Of a stretch of DNA of 64,000 nucleotides, positions 11,971 to 23,628 are shown one piece after another (the first letter of the stretch is position 1; each line of letters starts with the position of its first letter). The notes below the pieces were generated by a model. The model saw only the letters and a list, made by a program, of their open reading frames with translations, searched no databases and was not told the origin of the DNA. The DNA is from Posidonia oceanica (taxonomy: Eukaryota; Streptophyta; Magnoliopsida; Alismatales; Posidoniaceae). Location: the NCBI GenBank assembly GCA_037176725.1, contig JAZBRS010000044.1, positions 6,634,001 through 6,698,000 of the forward strand. The letters are read 5' to 3'. Both the position numbers and the translations under genes were made by a program.

Positions 11971-12656
11971 TGCATGTCGCCTGCACTGCTTGGTTTTACC
12001 GCCGTTTTGCTTTTTCGCTTGCATTATAGGGCAGTGATGCTTACTGCTTCGAGTTCTCACGAGCCAGGTTTCGACCGATTCGGAACACAGACAGCGTTGC
12101 TGAGCACTTAGACTGCACGTTTACTTTCCTGCATTGCATCCCACCACTTAGAACACACCTTTGAGCATTCATTCAGGCATTCATTGGCATTTAGGCATTC
12201 AAATCTGCATTTTCCTGCGTATGTGAGCGTAAGCCTAGAAAGACCGATTCTCGGGCGTGTCGGGGGTGCCTAACACCTTCCCTGCGCGTAACAGGAGTCC
12301 TTGCCCAGTCTTTTGGCCTGTAATGACCATATTGCCCTTATCCCAGGCATGAGTCATCTCATTTGCATTCATTTGCATTTGTTTTCCTTCGCATTGCTTT
12401 GCATTGCACCCTTTGCTTGGTTTTGCGTGTTAACTTGCGCATTTCCTCCCGTTTTCCTTGTCTCCCGATAATAGACACGATGGCGACTCTGAATTGTCTT
12501 ATCTTCTTCTTTTCTTATCTTTTCTCCTCTGTTTTAAGTGTTTTCGAGTTGAGCCCTCCTCCTCGGACATAGTCGCTTATAGTGAGCCTGATTCCGATCG
12601 ATGCACGCGAGCTTCTAGCAGTGTGCATGGACAATCTGAACACCGGGATTACTACA

Positions 12657-12661
12657 GTATC
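12657..12661. repeat. Target-site duplication, right copy (GTATC)
   Basis: This matches 6621-6625 exactly and follows directly on the terminal CA of the 6-kb insertion. Confidence 0.9.
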
Positions 12662-13566
12662 CATTGTGTCTGATAGAGACACGCGGTTTACCTCAAGATT
12701 CTAGAGGACTCTGCAGGAAGCTTTTGGCACGGTACTCAATTTCAGTACAGCTTTCCACCCTCAGTCGGATGGTCAGACAAAGAGGACTATCCAGACTCTA
12801 GAGGATATGTTGAGATCTTGTGCCCTGGACTTGCAAGGAAGTTGGGAGGACCACCTGCCGTTGGTTGAGTTTGCATACAATAAGAGCTACCACTCTAGCA
12901 TCGGGATGGCACCATACGAGACTCTGTATGGTAGGCCCTGCAGATCCCCGATTTGCTGGAACGAGGTAGGTGAGCTGCAGCTTCTTGGTCTGGAGTTTGT
13001 GCAGCACTATGCGGACAAGGTGGACTTGATCCGCAGAAGGCTTCTGACTGCATAGAGTCAGCAGAAGAGTTATGCTGACCAAAGGTGGAGACCATTGGAG
13101 TTTCTGGTGGGAGACTTTGTGTTCTTGAAGGTTTCACCGATGAAAGGCGTGAAGAGATTTGGCAAGCGTGGGAAGCTGAGTCCCTGCTATATTGGCCCGT
13201 ACCAGATCACGTAGAGGGTTGGTGAAGTAGCCTATAGATTGGCCCTACCACCAGAGCTGTCGACAGTGCACAGCGTGTTCCACGTCTCCATGTTGAGGAA
13301 GTGTCTGACTGATGTTTCACAGGTGATCCATGTTCAGCCAAATGTACTCCAGGAAGATCTCTCCTATATTGAGGAGGCTGTCCAGATTGTTAATCGCAGA
13401 GAACAGGTGTTGCGGAATAAGGTGATTCCACTGGTTCTCGTGAGATGACAGCATCATGGAGCATAAGAGGCCACTTGGGAGTGCGAGGATGGCATCCTTA
13501 CTCGATACCCGCACCTTTTCGCCTATCATTGATTTCGGAGGCGAAATCCTTTTTAGGTGTTTATGA
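12657..13566 (+). pseudogene. pol 3' part: integrase core remainder and chromodomain-like tail
   Basis: This resumes the integrase frame after the insertion, starting at the second core aspartate (VSDRDTRF). The catalytic glutamate region follows (about 12760-12900, including FHPQSDGQT and [10 protein letters not shown]), then a GPY/F-type segment (about 13180) and a C-terminal region (about 13380-13530) resembling the Tekay chromodomain tail. In-frame stops occur at 12702, 13053, 13212 and 13446, so this half is also dead. The unit ends at the right LTR. Integrase inserts the cDNA; chromodomain tails are thought to bias target choice toward particular chromatin (family knowledge). Confidence 0.9.
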
Positions 13567-16500
13567 TGTAACACCTGGGAATTCATTTCCCCTATAATTA
13601 TGCTTTTTAATGAATTCCATGGCTGTGGTCTGGTGTTACTGGCCTCACAAGCCCCACTTGAGTTTGTTTTGGGTCCCATCTGTAGTTTGTGTGGGTCTCC
13701 ACTGTATTTTGTTGTGGAATCCCACTTGTGGTGGTTGGTGGGACAGATTGTAGTCTAGTCCCTGCCTCCTCTCTCTTTCTCTCCCTCTCTTTCCCTTCCT
13801 TCCTCTCTCTCTCTCCCTCTCTCTCTCTCTCTCCTTCCCACCCTCTCCCTCACGTGCCCTCCCCTCCTTCTCTTCCCCTTTTCCCCTCCCCGCGCGTGTC
13901 TCCCCCTCCCCCTCACGCGCACATCTCTCCCCCCTCCCCCTCGTGCCCGCTCCTCCTCCCTCTCCCGGCGCGCCTGTGCCCTAACCCTGTCCGGCGCAGC
14001 ATCCCCCTCTCCCTCTCCCCATCTCCGTCTCCTCCTCCCTCTACTCTCTCCTCCTCCATTTCCCTCTCCCATCCCCTCCTTCCTCTTCCTTTTCCTCCTC
14101 GGCTGTTGGCGGTTGCTGGTGGTGGCCAGCGTGTGGTGGCGACCGGCGGTGGTGCGGCGAGCTCCGGTCGTCGTCTCGGTGGAGTGGCGAGCCCAGGAGT
14201 GGCGCGTGGAGCTCGGAGTGCGTGTGTATCGCCGGAGGACGGGGGTTGTCCCTCTGTCCCAAGGTACATGCCTCGCCATAATAGATTAAATATATAGAAT
14301 TTGCTATGCATGTGTCCCTTGCCATGTTTTGTATGTTCTATTTGAGTTTGGTAATTTTTAGGGATTTATATGCATTTAGTCAAATTTATTTGGCTTGAGT
14401 TGGTTTATTGCTTGAATGTGGTTTTCCACTGTTTCATGAGGTTGTATGCTCTCAAACGGCTTCAATATGATTTTATTTTGTGCCTTGCCATGTTTATATG
14501 CTATGGTAGTGATTTGATAATTTTTAGGTATTTTATGTGATTTTGGCCGAATATATGGTGCGAGCGGCTTAAATGCCTAATTGTGGTTTCCTAGTGAATT
14601 CTAGTGTTTTGGGCCTCGGATGGAGGTGATTGTGATTTGTTTGGGTTGCTTGAGCGGATGTGCTTGCTTCCATGTGTTGCACGCTTGGTTTGGCGTGGAT
14701 TTGATAGTGTTTTGAGGTTTTGATAGAAAATGACTTGAATATTGGTTTTCCGGTGTTTCTGTGAGTTGCGTGCCTCGGAATGCCATATTGAGTGTATGGT
14801 TGCATTCCTTGTTGAATTCCGGAGATTCCGGTATATGGCACCCTAGTTTTAGAGTTTGATTCGAATGTTTTGGGTTTTAAGTCGGCTTTATAAGTTTTCT
14901 GCCCTGTCCTGGTTCGGCACGACCTTTTTGGTCGGTCTGCTGATTTCTTGGGTAAATCGGTACACCGGTGTGATATCGGTGTCACCATTTTCTGTCAGAT
15001 TTAGACCAGAACCTGATTTCGATCGTCCGATATTGATCGGTCTGCCGTTTTCAGGGTGGGATCGATCCGACCGGTGGATTTAGTTCCACCGAAGCAGAGA
15101 TTTTTGGTATGACTGGTGTGATATCGATCTACCGATCACTGTGCGGACCGGTCGGCCGGTGGATTTGGTTCCACCGAAACAGGGATTTTCGGTCTACCGG
15201 TTGGAGTACCGGTCTGCCAATTTTGGTCTGGGATGCTCTCCCGGGCTTGTTTTCTAATGTGGTTTCCTCAGTTGGTTTTGGGACTTATTGTGCTTTAGCC
15301 CATGATATGTAACAAATGTTTGCAAAGAGATTTTTGAGGAAAAATATGAATGGTTTGCAAATGGTTTTGCCGAGGTTTTCCGTGGCCGAAAATCTAGGAG
15401 TTGTGTTGGCTGGACCTGGGGATGCGATGGCGTTCCTGGTGTGTCGCACACTTTGCTTGGGTTGAGGTTTGGGGGTTGGGGTGCTGGCCGTACCTAACAG
15501 TATCGTAGCAGCAGACTCGGGAGGTATGATACTCCTATGTAGCTGGGCGTGATACCCTAAATGTTCCAGGCACCGGGACTCGCCTGATTTTGGGTGCTGG
15601 CTGAGCCTAGGGATTCTAGCCTCTAGTGGTTCGGAGCACTGGTGCTGACTGAGCCCAAGAGTTGGAGCCTCTAGTGGTTCGAAGCACTAAGTTGAGGTCG
15701 CCGTATATTAGGCGTGCCCTGTGGTTTGTCCTGAGTGATGACAACTTACCCAGTTGGGGTGAGTAGCTTTCGCAGGTGGGGATCGTTTTTGAAGCGTCTC
15801 TAGTGACGAGATGCCGGGACGGACACGCTCCTCCACAGGGTGGGTGTTCGTGGCAGTGCAGTGAGCTGCAGGGGTGAGTCCCTAGCTACTACTTGAGGCC
15901 AGGTCGGTTGCTTGGCGCCAGGCAACACGATCAGTTGTGGTTTTTTACCCGTGGAGCTGTGTTTTGTTTGTTGCTGGCCGTATTAGGCCTTGAGCTTTGC
16001 CTGAGTTTGGGCTTAGTGAGGTTTTGCTGTGTTTGGGCCAGTTGCTTTTCCGCCTGTGTATGGCGTAATATTATGGCATTAAGCTTTACTTTTCGCCTGT
16101 GTATGGCGTGTGATATTGTGAATTGTGTTTTTGGGGCAGTGTTGGGCCCATTGTTTTCCCACCTAGTTATGGCTGTGGCTTTCGTTTGAGCTTTGGGCCG
16201 GTGGGCCATGATATTGATTAAGCTTTGGTTTTACGAGGTATTTCCGCCTTGTTTTGGGCCGATGGGCCGAGTGTTTTCCCAGTCTAAGGGATTGGAGGGT
16301 TTTGAGTGGTCTCTGAGGTTTTGGGCCGGTGGGCCGTGCTTTGTGAATATTTTATAAACGCCTGTCTTCCCCATTTTTAGCATGTTGACTTTGGGAAGGG
16401 TGTTTTATTTGATTATATTGCTTATTGTGGACCCAGATTTTTGGGGTTTTACCGGTTGTACCGTGTTTGAGGTTTTACGCCGGTTTATCGCGTGATTTTT

Positions 16501-16750
16501 GCAAGGTGTGTGCCGGGTGACGATTTCTAGGTTACTCACGTGTACTTTGTGTGGTTTTCAGTTGCAGGTGCAGATAATTAGCTGGTTCGGAGATCTAGTG
16601 TATATAATGGGAGTCACATAACTGTCCACTATAGGTTCCTAGCATAGATATTTGTTGTTTAACCCAGTAGTTTATTGTAATTGTTGTAATTAATTAAGTT
16701 TTAAATTTCTTGGGCTTTTAGTTTTGTTGGTAGCAACTCGGGTCGTTACA
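13567..16750 (+). repeat. 3' LTR, complete, 3184 bp
   Basis: It runs from TGTAACACCTGGG to ...GGTCGTTACA, so the ends form the inverted hexamer TGTAAC/GTTACA. A CT-rich tract lies at about 13765-13870 and a GC-rich block at 13980-14240. Open frames in these tracts are compositional. It matches the left LTR from 14121 onward and the solo LTR at 20471-23623 in inverse orientation. Confidence 0.95.
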
Positions 16751-17312
16751 GTGCACAAACACCTTGATTTGGATAGTCAATAGGAAACTGAATTCCTTCC
16801 AAATCAATTCCAATGCTTTCAAGTTGCACAAACCCCTTGTGCACAAAATTTTACAGGAAATGGAATTTTGGAGTCAACTGAAATTACCAAGAATTGGAAA
16901 GTAAGGAAAACTAATTTCCCATTGACCAGGTTTCCTACTGTTTGTGCAAGTTCAGGAAAGCAAAGGAAACTGAAATATAGGTATTTATACTTATCAACAG
17001 ATTCCAAAGGAAAGCAAACATTAATAACCTTACAATTGTTAACTTGAAAATCAATTAAATATTCAACTTTAAAATATAAATTTGAGTCATACAAAAGTTC
17101 AAATAACATTACAAATTCTTTAAAATGAATTACAATTATTGACCATGCCACATACAATTCATGATATTTTCACGCATTTGATTTGCTATTTCTTTTTTAT
17201 TTATTCTTGAGTTAATCCAATACCATTATATATTACTTCTTCCTCATCCAGCTCTTGAGGAACTTATGGAAGCTTGACTTCACAATTTTCTTCTAATTCA
17301 TCTTCAAGATCT

Positions 17313-18119
17313 TTAAATAAATCTTCTGATCCACTTTACGAATAAATTTTTGAAGCAAAACCATGCTAGGACAATCTTAGTTTGTGTTTCAAAGGAGAAT
17401 GACATGTAACCTTGAAGAATAGCGAAATGATGTTTTATCACTCCAAATATGCGCTTAATCGCAAACCTTAATTGTGAATGTCTATAATTGAAGTTCTTTA
17501 TAACATTAGTTGGTAGCCGATCAACATCATACTCACTCAAGTGATATCTAATACCTCAAAATATACTTATAAATTTAGGTCGATTTGGATAGCCAGTATC
17601 TAACAAATAAAATTTGCCTGGAAAAAACTTAGTACTAGTGATTATTGTTTATATATCAAATACATACCTAGAGGAACTTAGAAACCATTTAGCCGAGTTA
17701 CTGCATCTTAAGGGCATAAGCATCAACTGCCGATCCTTTCCATCTACTAAGAATATAAATAAACTCCATATCAAAATTCCATTGTTGTTCCACTGTAATG
17801 TTTTTACCATCTTTGATCACTCCCTTGGTCCTTAACAAGTTGTATAATTTCAAAAAAAACATGTTGACTCATTCGATATATTTTCTTACAATTGTAGGCT
17901 TGATTCGGCAATGAAGAATATAACAATCTTCTTTACGTAATCTTGCCTTTCTTTACTATAAATTTGATCTGTTGCTATTGAACTATTGCTTAGAATACTT
18001 GCAACACCAAAAACAATCTTTAACATTGATAACAATATAATCCTATTTTTACTTTGTGTTTCCTCCTCCTCCTCCTCCATGCAAGACAACAAGGATCTAA
18101 TATTTTCATTTGATTCCAT
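17313..18119 (-). pseudogene. PIF/Harbinger (HARBI1-like, DDE_Tnp_4) transposase remnant
   Basis: Reading the minus strand from about 18119, an N-terminal acidic stretch (EEEEEE) is followed, after gaps, by 'FDMEFIYILSRWKGSA' (about 17770-17720), then 'KFYLLDTGYPNRP', then 'HLSEYD' and 'NYRHSQLRFAIKRIFGV', a layout typical of DDE_Tnp_4. The aspartate in LLDTGYP matches the second catalytic acid. The position expected to be catalytic glutamate (IERxFG in the family) is lysine here (IKRIFG). A TGA interrupts the frame between 'FISIF' and 'GIRYH', and other stops are present, so the gene is dead. It would have cut and joined the transposon ends. Confidence 0.8.
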
Positions 18120-18514
18120 CTAAAAAAAGTATTCCATCTTAAAAAAAAGTATTTCCTGTAATATGAGTCATTATATAAGACAATCACAACAAATAAAAAG
18201 CATATATAATGATTGATATTTTTTATTGCAAAAAAGTTGACATAAATAAAAAGTTAACATAATGTGTATAATACAAAAAGTTAACACAATGTGCCTAAAT
18301 AATAATCAAAATATAAGTTTTAATTGCTACTTTATGCTATGTTCTAATGAAACTTTAGCTAGTTAAGTTTCATCTCTTGAGGTAGACAAAGGAATTGATT
18401 TCTCATTTCACTATTCTCGAAAAAGTTTATAGCTTTAAGTCTATTCGTCTCCTCAAGGCCAAGAAGAACAAGCAAAGTTTCATTTGTTTCTTGCTCAATT
18501 GCTTGCTTTTTAGA

Positions 18515-19399
18515 CTAATCAAAATTTTCTTCTTCAACTATAGTCATGCATTCCATTATTTTCATTATCTTTAAACTCTTCTTATCTTCCTTTTCACAAA
18601 AACTAACAAGTGTCATAGTCATGTCTTTCAATGCAAGAGAAATAGCTTCTTGTGACACTACATGAGAGTGAGGTCTCTTCCTTTTCTTAAATGGTATTTG
18701 AGTAGAATATCTTATACACATGGGAGAGTCCACTTGTGCTTCAAAATCCAAGTTTATAGGAATTTGAGTGCTCATCAGATTAAAATCCTCAATGTTGTTT
18801 CCATTTAATTCCACTAAAACCCACATTTTCTCTTTGTGTTCTTCTAAAATCAGAGGGTTGTATGCTCGAATCCTTTGTAGTAATGTTACTCTCTAACACT
18901 ATCCGAAGTTAGTCATAAATGGGACATGATTTTCCTTTGCATGGTACACATTACAGGTGTTTTCAAAACAAAAACAAAACACAAATAAAAAACATATTTA
19001 TCCACAAATGAAAATAAAAACTTCAAAGTTCAAACTAATGTATAATAAATTTAACCTCCATGAATTTCTCCCATACTTCATGAGGAATATTTATATGACC
19101 ACGCACGAAGTTTCAACTCCACCCACTTTAATGACCAATTGTAATGTAATTCTTATATGTGCTACGTTATGTCGTTATTCGATTATCCACCATTTTTCTC
19201 GTAATATTGGCCCCTATCTTCTCATTGTACTTTTTAATTGTTTTAACCTAGGTCTCTGGTCTTATTTTTCCATCAGGAGTTTTTCCTATTATCTTTTGAT
19301 AACCTCACAATAAATGTCTAATATCGCCTCATCATCCTTCGTACTCCAACTGGTATAGCTTCTCCCTCCTTCGACCTTTTTCTTACAATCTTTAGCCAT
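18515..19399 (-). pseudogene. Myb/SANT-like accessory protein remnant of PIF/Harbinger
   Basis: From a minus-strand ATG at 19399 the frame reads a short basic leader and 'YTSWSTKDDEAILDIYCEVI', resembling the start of the Myb/SANT-like DNA-binding domain of Harbinger ORF1 proteins, before stops appear. A later open segment (18826-18515) has the basic 'KKRKRPHSH' and helical 'EAISLALKDMTMTL' region typical of the C-terminal half. In this superfamily the Myb-like protein partners the transposase for DNA binding and nuclear import. It lies upstream of and co-oriented with the transposase. It is broken. Confidence 0.6.
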
Positions 19400-19639
19400 G
19401 TCTAGTTTGGAAAAGAGAAGCATACAATTAAAACAAACATACACACACACACACATACATCAATATATATAAAATAAATATCTCCTGTGGTAACCGAGCA
19501 GGACGTTTTTAATCAATATTACTTTTTGGCTTAGATATTTATGTTGATTAATGTTGCATTTTTTGTTTTACACTACAATGTTGCATATTTAGATGGAACA
19601 AAATAACAAAACATCTCCAAGAGAGAAAGAGAGAGAGGA

Positions 19640-20330
19640 CCTTAGGTTGTTGTAATTGCTCTGGTCGGGTGGCGCCAATGAGGTTGAGGAAGAGGAGAAT
19701 CATTGTAGCATCAATGTGGTCGGATTGGTCTTGCGTTGTTAGGGTTGAGGAGGAGGAGGAGGATGGGTTGAGAGGAGGGTGGTAGGGGGGAGGAGGAGGA
19801 GGAGGAGGAGGAGGGGAAGGACGATGGGGTGGTGTTGACGCGGTTGAGGAATGAGGATTGTTGTAGCGTTGGTGTGGTCGGGTTGGTGCTGTGTTGCTAG
19901 GGTTGAGGAGGAGGAGGAGGAGGGGAAGGACGATGGCATGGCGTTGACGCAGTTGAGGAATGAGGGTTGTTGTAGTGTTGGTGTGGTTGGGTTGGTGCTG
20001 TGTTACTAAGGTTGAGGAGGAGGAGGAGGAGTTGAGGAGGGTGGTAGGGGAGGAGGAGGGCGAGGAGGAGGAGGAGGAGGAGGAGGGGAAGGACGATGGC
20101 ATGGCGTTGACGCAGTTGAGGAATGAGGGTTGTTGTAGCGTTGGTGTGGTCAGGTTAGTGCTGTGTTGCTAGGGTTGAGGAGGAGGAGGAGGAGTTGAGG
20201 AGGGTGGTAGAGGAGGAGGGTGAGGAGGGGAGGAGGAGGATGGGTTGAGGAGGAGGAGAAGGGGGAGGGGAAGGACGATGAGGTGGCGCTGAGAGGTTGA
20301 GGAAGAGGAGGGGAGGAGGAAGGAAATGGT
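19640..20330. repeat. GGA-rich complex tandem repeat inside the Harbinger element
   Basis: A composite unit, '(gga)n ... gggaaggacgatgg ... gttgacgc ... gttgaggaatgag ... gtgttgctagggttgagg', recurs about four times with variable (GGA)n length, for example near 19735, 19895, 20008 and 20165. Serine/proline-rich minus-strand frames are translations of this repeat. Confidence 0.88.
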
Positions 20331-20465
20331 TTCACGTTTTAGGACTTGAGAGGAGAAGATTTCTATGAAATTCAATAGGAGGGGTGAGGAAATGAAATCA
20401 ATAGGTGTTTATATATTTTGGAAAGTAAAGGAAATGAATTTCGTTTGAAATCATTTCCAGTTAAG

Positions 20466-20470
20466 TGTAC
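20466..20470. repeat. Target-site duplication, left (TGTAC)
   Basis: TGTAC directly precedes the solo LTR and is repeated at 23624-23628. Confidence 0.9.
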
Positions 20471-23344
20471 TGTAACGACCCGAGTCGCTACTAACAAAAC
20501 CAAAAGCCCAACAAATTTAAAACTTAATTAATTACAACAATTACAATAAACTACTGGGCTAAACAACAAATATCTATGCCAGGAACCTACAGTGGACAGC
20601 TACGTAACTCCCACTATATGCACTAGAACTCCGAACCAGCTAATCATCTGCACCTGCAACTGAAAACCACACAAGCACACGTGAGTGACCAGAAATCGTC
20701 ACCCAGCACACACCTCGCAAAAACCACGCGAGAAATCGATATAAAAACCTCAAATACAGCGCAACCGGTCAAAACCCCAAATCCGTGTCCACAGCAAGTA
20801 ATATAATCAATAAAACACCATTCCCAAAGCCAACATGCTAAAACCGAGAAAGACAGGTGTTCACAAAATATTTCACAAACCATATCCCACCAGCCCAAAA
20901 GTCTCAACACAACTCAAAACCCTCCAACTCCTCAGGCTGGGAAAACACTTGGCCCACCGGCCAAAACAAGGCAGAAATACCTCGTAAAACCAAAGCTCAA
21001 TCCAAAGCCACATGCCATAACTAGACGGGAAAACATCTGACCTAAAATGGCCCAAAACTCAAACCACAATATCACGCCATACATAGGTGGAAAGTAACTG
21101 GCCCAATACGGCCCAAACACAGCAAAACCTCACGAAGCCCAAACTCAGACAAAACCTCAAGCCGTAAATAGGCGGAAAACACTAGGCCCAATATGACCCA
21201 AACACAGCAAAGCTCTAGGCCTAATACGGCCAACAACAAACAAAACACAGCCTCGCGGGCACAAAACCACAACTGATCTTGTTGCTTGGCGTCAAGTAAC
21301 CAATCTGGCCTCAAGCAGTAGCTAGGGACTCACCCCTACAGCTCACTGCACTGCCACGAACACCCGCCCTATGAAGGAGCGTGTTCGTCCCTACATCTCG
21401 TCACTAGAGACGCCTTAAAAGCGATCCCCACCTGGGAAAGCTACTCACCCCAACTGGGCGAGTTGTCCTCACTCAGGACAAACCACAGGGCACGCCTAAT
21501 ATACGGCGACCTCAGCTCAGTGCTCCGAACCACTAGAGGCTCTAACCCCTAGGCTCGGCCAGCACCAGTGCCCCGAACCACTAGAGGCTCCAACCCCTAG
21601 GCTCAGCCAGCACGCAAAAACCAGGCGAGTCCCGGTGTCCGTAACAACTAAGGTATCACGCCCAGCTACGCAGGAGTATCATACCTCCCGAGTCCGCTGC
21701 TACAATACCACTAGGTATGGCCGGCACCCCGACACCCAAACCTCAACCCAGGCGAAGTGTGCGACACACCAGGAACACCGTCGCATCCCCGGGTCCAGCC
21801 AACATAACTCCCAGGTTTTCGGCTATGGAAAACCTCGGCAAAACCATTTGCAAACCATTCATGTTTTTCCTTGAAAATCTCTTTGAAAACATTTATTAAT
21901 ATCATGGGCTAAAGCACAATAAGCCCCAAAACCAACCATGGAAACCACATAGGAAAACAAGCCTGGGAGAGTAACCCAGACCAAAATCGGCAAACCGGAA
22001 ATCCCACCGATCGACCGAAAATCCCTGATTCGGTGGAACCAAATCTACTGGCCGACCGATCCGCACAGAAATCGGCAGACTGGTATCACACCGGTCATAC
22101 CAAAAATCCCTACTTCGGTGGAACTAAATCCACCGGTCGGACCAATCGAACCTTGAAAACGGCAGACTGATCGATATCGATCGACCGAATTCAGGTTCTA
22201 GCCTAAATCTGATAGGAAAATGGGACACCGGTATCCCAATTTCTCCCAGAAATTGGTATACCGACCAAAAAGATCGTACCGAACCAGAACAAGGCAGCCA
22301 ACTTAGAAAACCGACTTAAAATCCAAAACATCCGAATAAAACTCTAAATCTAGCATGCCATATACCGAAATCTCGGGAATTTAATAAGGAATGCAACCAT
22401 ATACATAATATGGCATTCCGAAGCATGCAACACAAGAAAACACCAGAAATCCACATACAGATCATTTCCTATCAAAAACCTCAAACACTATCAAATCCAT
22501 GCCAAATCAAGCATGCAACATCTACAAACGAGCGTCTTAACTCGAGCAACACAATCATATCACAATCGCCTCAATCCGAAGCCCAAAACACCAGAAACCA
22601 CCGGGAAACCACAATTAGGCACTTAAGCCGCTCGGCCATAAATTCGGCCAAAACCACATAAATCACTAAAAATCACCAAATCACTTCCGACATTCTATAC
22701 ATGCCAAGGAACACATGCATATCAATATCAAGCCATTCTTGAGCACACAACTCAAGAAGTCACCAAAAATCTACATTTGAGTTATAACCAACTCAAGCCG
22801 TTAAATCCGGCCAAAAGCATATAAATTACCAAAAATTGCCAAAACACTACCATATCACAAAATCTTGGCAAGGCAAGCATGCATATCAATTTCTACATAT
22901 TTGAACTACTATAGCGAGGCATGTACCTTGGGACAGAGGGACAACCTCCATCCTTCGGCAATCCACACGCATTCCGAGCTCCACGCACCGCTCCACCGAG
23001 ACGACGACCGGAGCTCGCCGCACCATCGCCAGCCGCCACCGCACGCCAGCCGCCACCAACAGCCACCAACACGGAGGAGGAAAAAGAAGAGGAGGAAGAG
23101 GAAGAGGAAGAGGAAGGGAAGGGGGGAAGATGGAGGAGGAGAGAGTGGAGGGAGGAGGAGATGGAGATGGGGGAGAGGGGGAGGAGGAGCTGCACTGGCT
23201 GGGGTTAGGGCGCGAACGTGGGGAGGAGAGGGAGGAGTGGGCACGAGGGGTAGGGGGAGGCACGAGCTGGAGAGGGCGGTGAGGGGAAAGAGGAGATGGG
23301 GAGGGCATGTGAGGGAGAGGGGGTGGAGGGGAAAGAGAGAGGGG

Positions 23345-23386
<42 letters not shown>

Positions 23387-23623
23387 GGAAGAGAAAGAGA
23401 GGGAGAGAAAGAGAGAAAGAAAACGAGGGATCATACTACAATCTGTCCCACCAATCACCACACGTGAAAGTCCACAACAACAATACAGGTGGAGACATAC
23501 ACAAACCACAGATGGAGCCCACAACAACTCAAATGGGACCCGCAAGGCCAGTAACACCAGACTGCAGCCAAAGAATTCATTAAAAAGTATAATTACAGGG
23601 GAAATGAATTCCCAGGTGTTACA
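20471..23623 (-). mobile_element. Solo LTR of the same Tekay family, reverse orientation, 3153 bp
   Basis: The plus strand reads TGTAACGACCCGAGTC... at the left and ...CCCAGGTGTTACA at the right, the reverse complement of the 13567-16750 LTR along its whole length. No internal region is present and the same 5-bp TGTAC flanks both ends, so a single element inserted and then recombined LTR to LTR. It contains a GA-rich tract (about 23090-23430). Open frames there are low complexity. Confidence 0.95.
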
Positions 23624-23628
23624 TGTAC
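23624..23628. repeat. Target-site duplication, right (TGTAC)
   Basis: This is identical to 20466-20470 and directly follows the solo LTR end. Confidence 0.9.

Larger units (their letters stand above)
6626..12656. mobile_element. 6.03-kb solo LTR-like insertion (Tat/Ogre-like) nested in integrase
   Basis: The insert starts TGTTGACACCCC and ends ...TACTACA, with a 5-bp GTATC duplication on both sides, as expected for an LTR element. I see no direct terminal repeats within it and no gag or pol, so the simplest reading is a very long solo LTR left by recombination. The start resembles the LTR start at 58809 (TGTnGAnACCC..TTTTG). A block near 12250-12300 (gggggtgcctaacacctt) resembles a segment I associate with Tat/Ogre LTR ends. 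Internally it holds a G-poor region, a pyrimidine tract, a 91-bp repeat array and a 30-bp minisatellite. A non-autonomous large retrotransposon derivative is the alternative. Confidence 0.75.
1..16750 (+). mobile_element. Tekay/Del-type Ty3/gypsy chromovirus, decayed, 5' end outside window
   Basis: Two direct LTR copies (1-2641 and 13567-16750) flank an internal region with, in order, an initiator-Met tRNA primer site, gag with two CCHC knuckles, protease, reverse transcriptase, RNase H, integrase and a chromodomain-like tail. Domain order, the roughly 3.2-kb LTRs and the C-terminal segment after the GPY-like region fit the Tekay/Del lineage of chromoviruses (family knowledge). By matching the right LTR, the window starts about 554 bp inside the left LTR. 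The coding region has several in-frame stops and at least two frameshifts, and a 6.03-kb element splits integrase, so it cannot act autonomously. No convincing polypurine tract was seen just before 13567. Confidence 0.93.

Noticed and set aside
11476..12111. Hydrophobic 211-residue frame resembling a membrane protein
   Set aside because: It covers the 30-bp repeat array; the frame is open only because the unit length is a multiple of three.
13500..13566. Polypurine tract before the right LTR
   Set aside because: I found only short mixed purine stretches; none is convincing.
13689..14297. Long Ser/Pro-rich open frame and its antisense Arg/Glu-rich frames
   Set aside because: It is a translation of the CT-rich part of the LTR; the same region in the solo LTR (22865-23557) gives equivalent artefacts.
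19548..20102. Ser/Pro-rich 184-residue minus-strand frame
   Set aside because: It arises from the GGA-type tandem repeat inside the Harbinger element; no domain is present.
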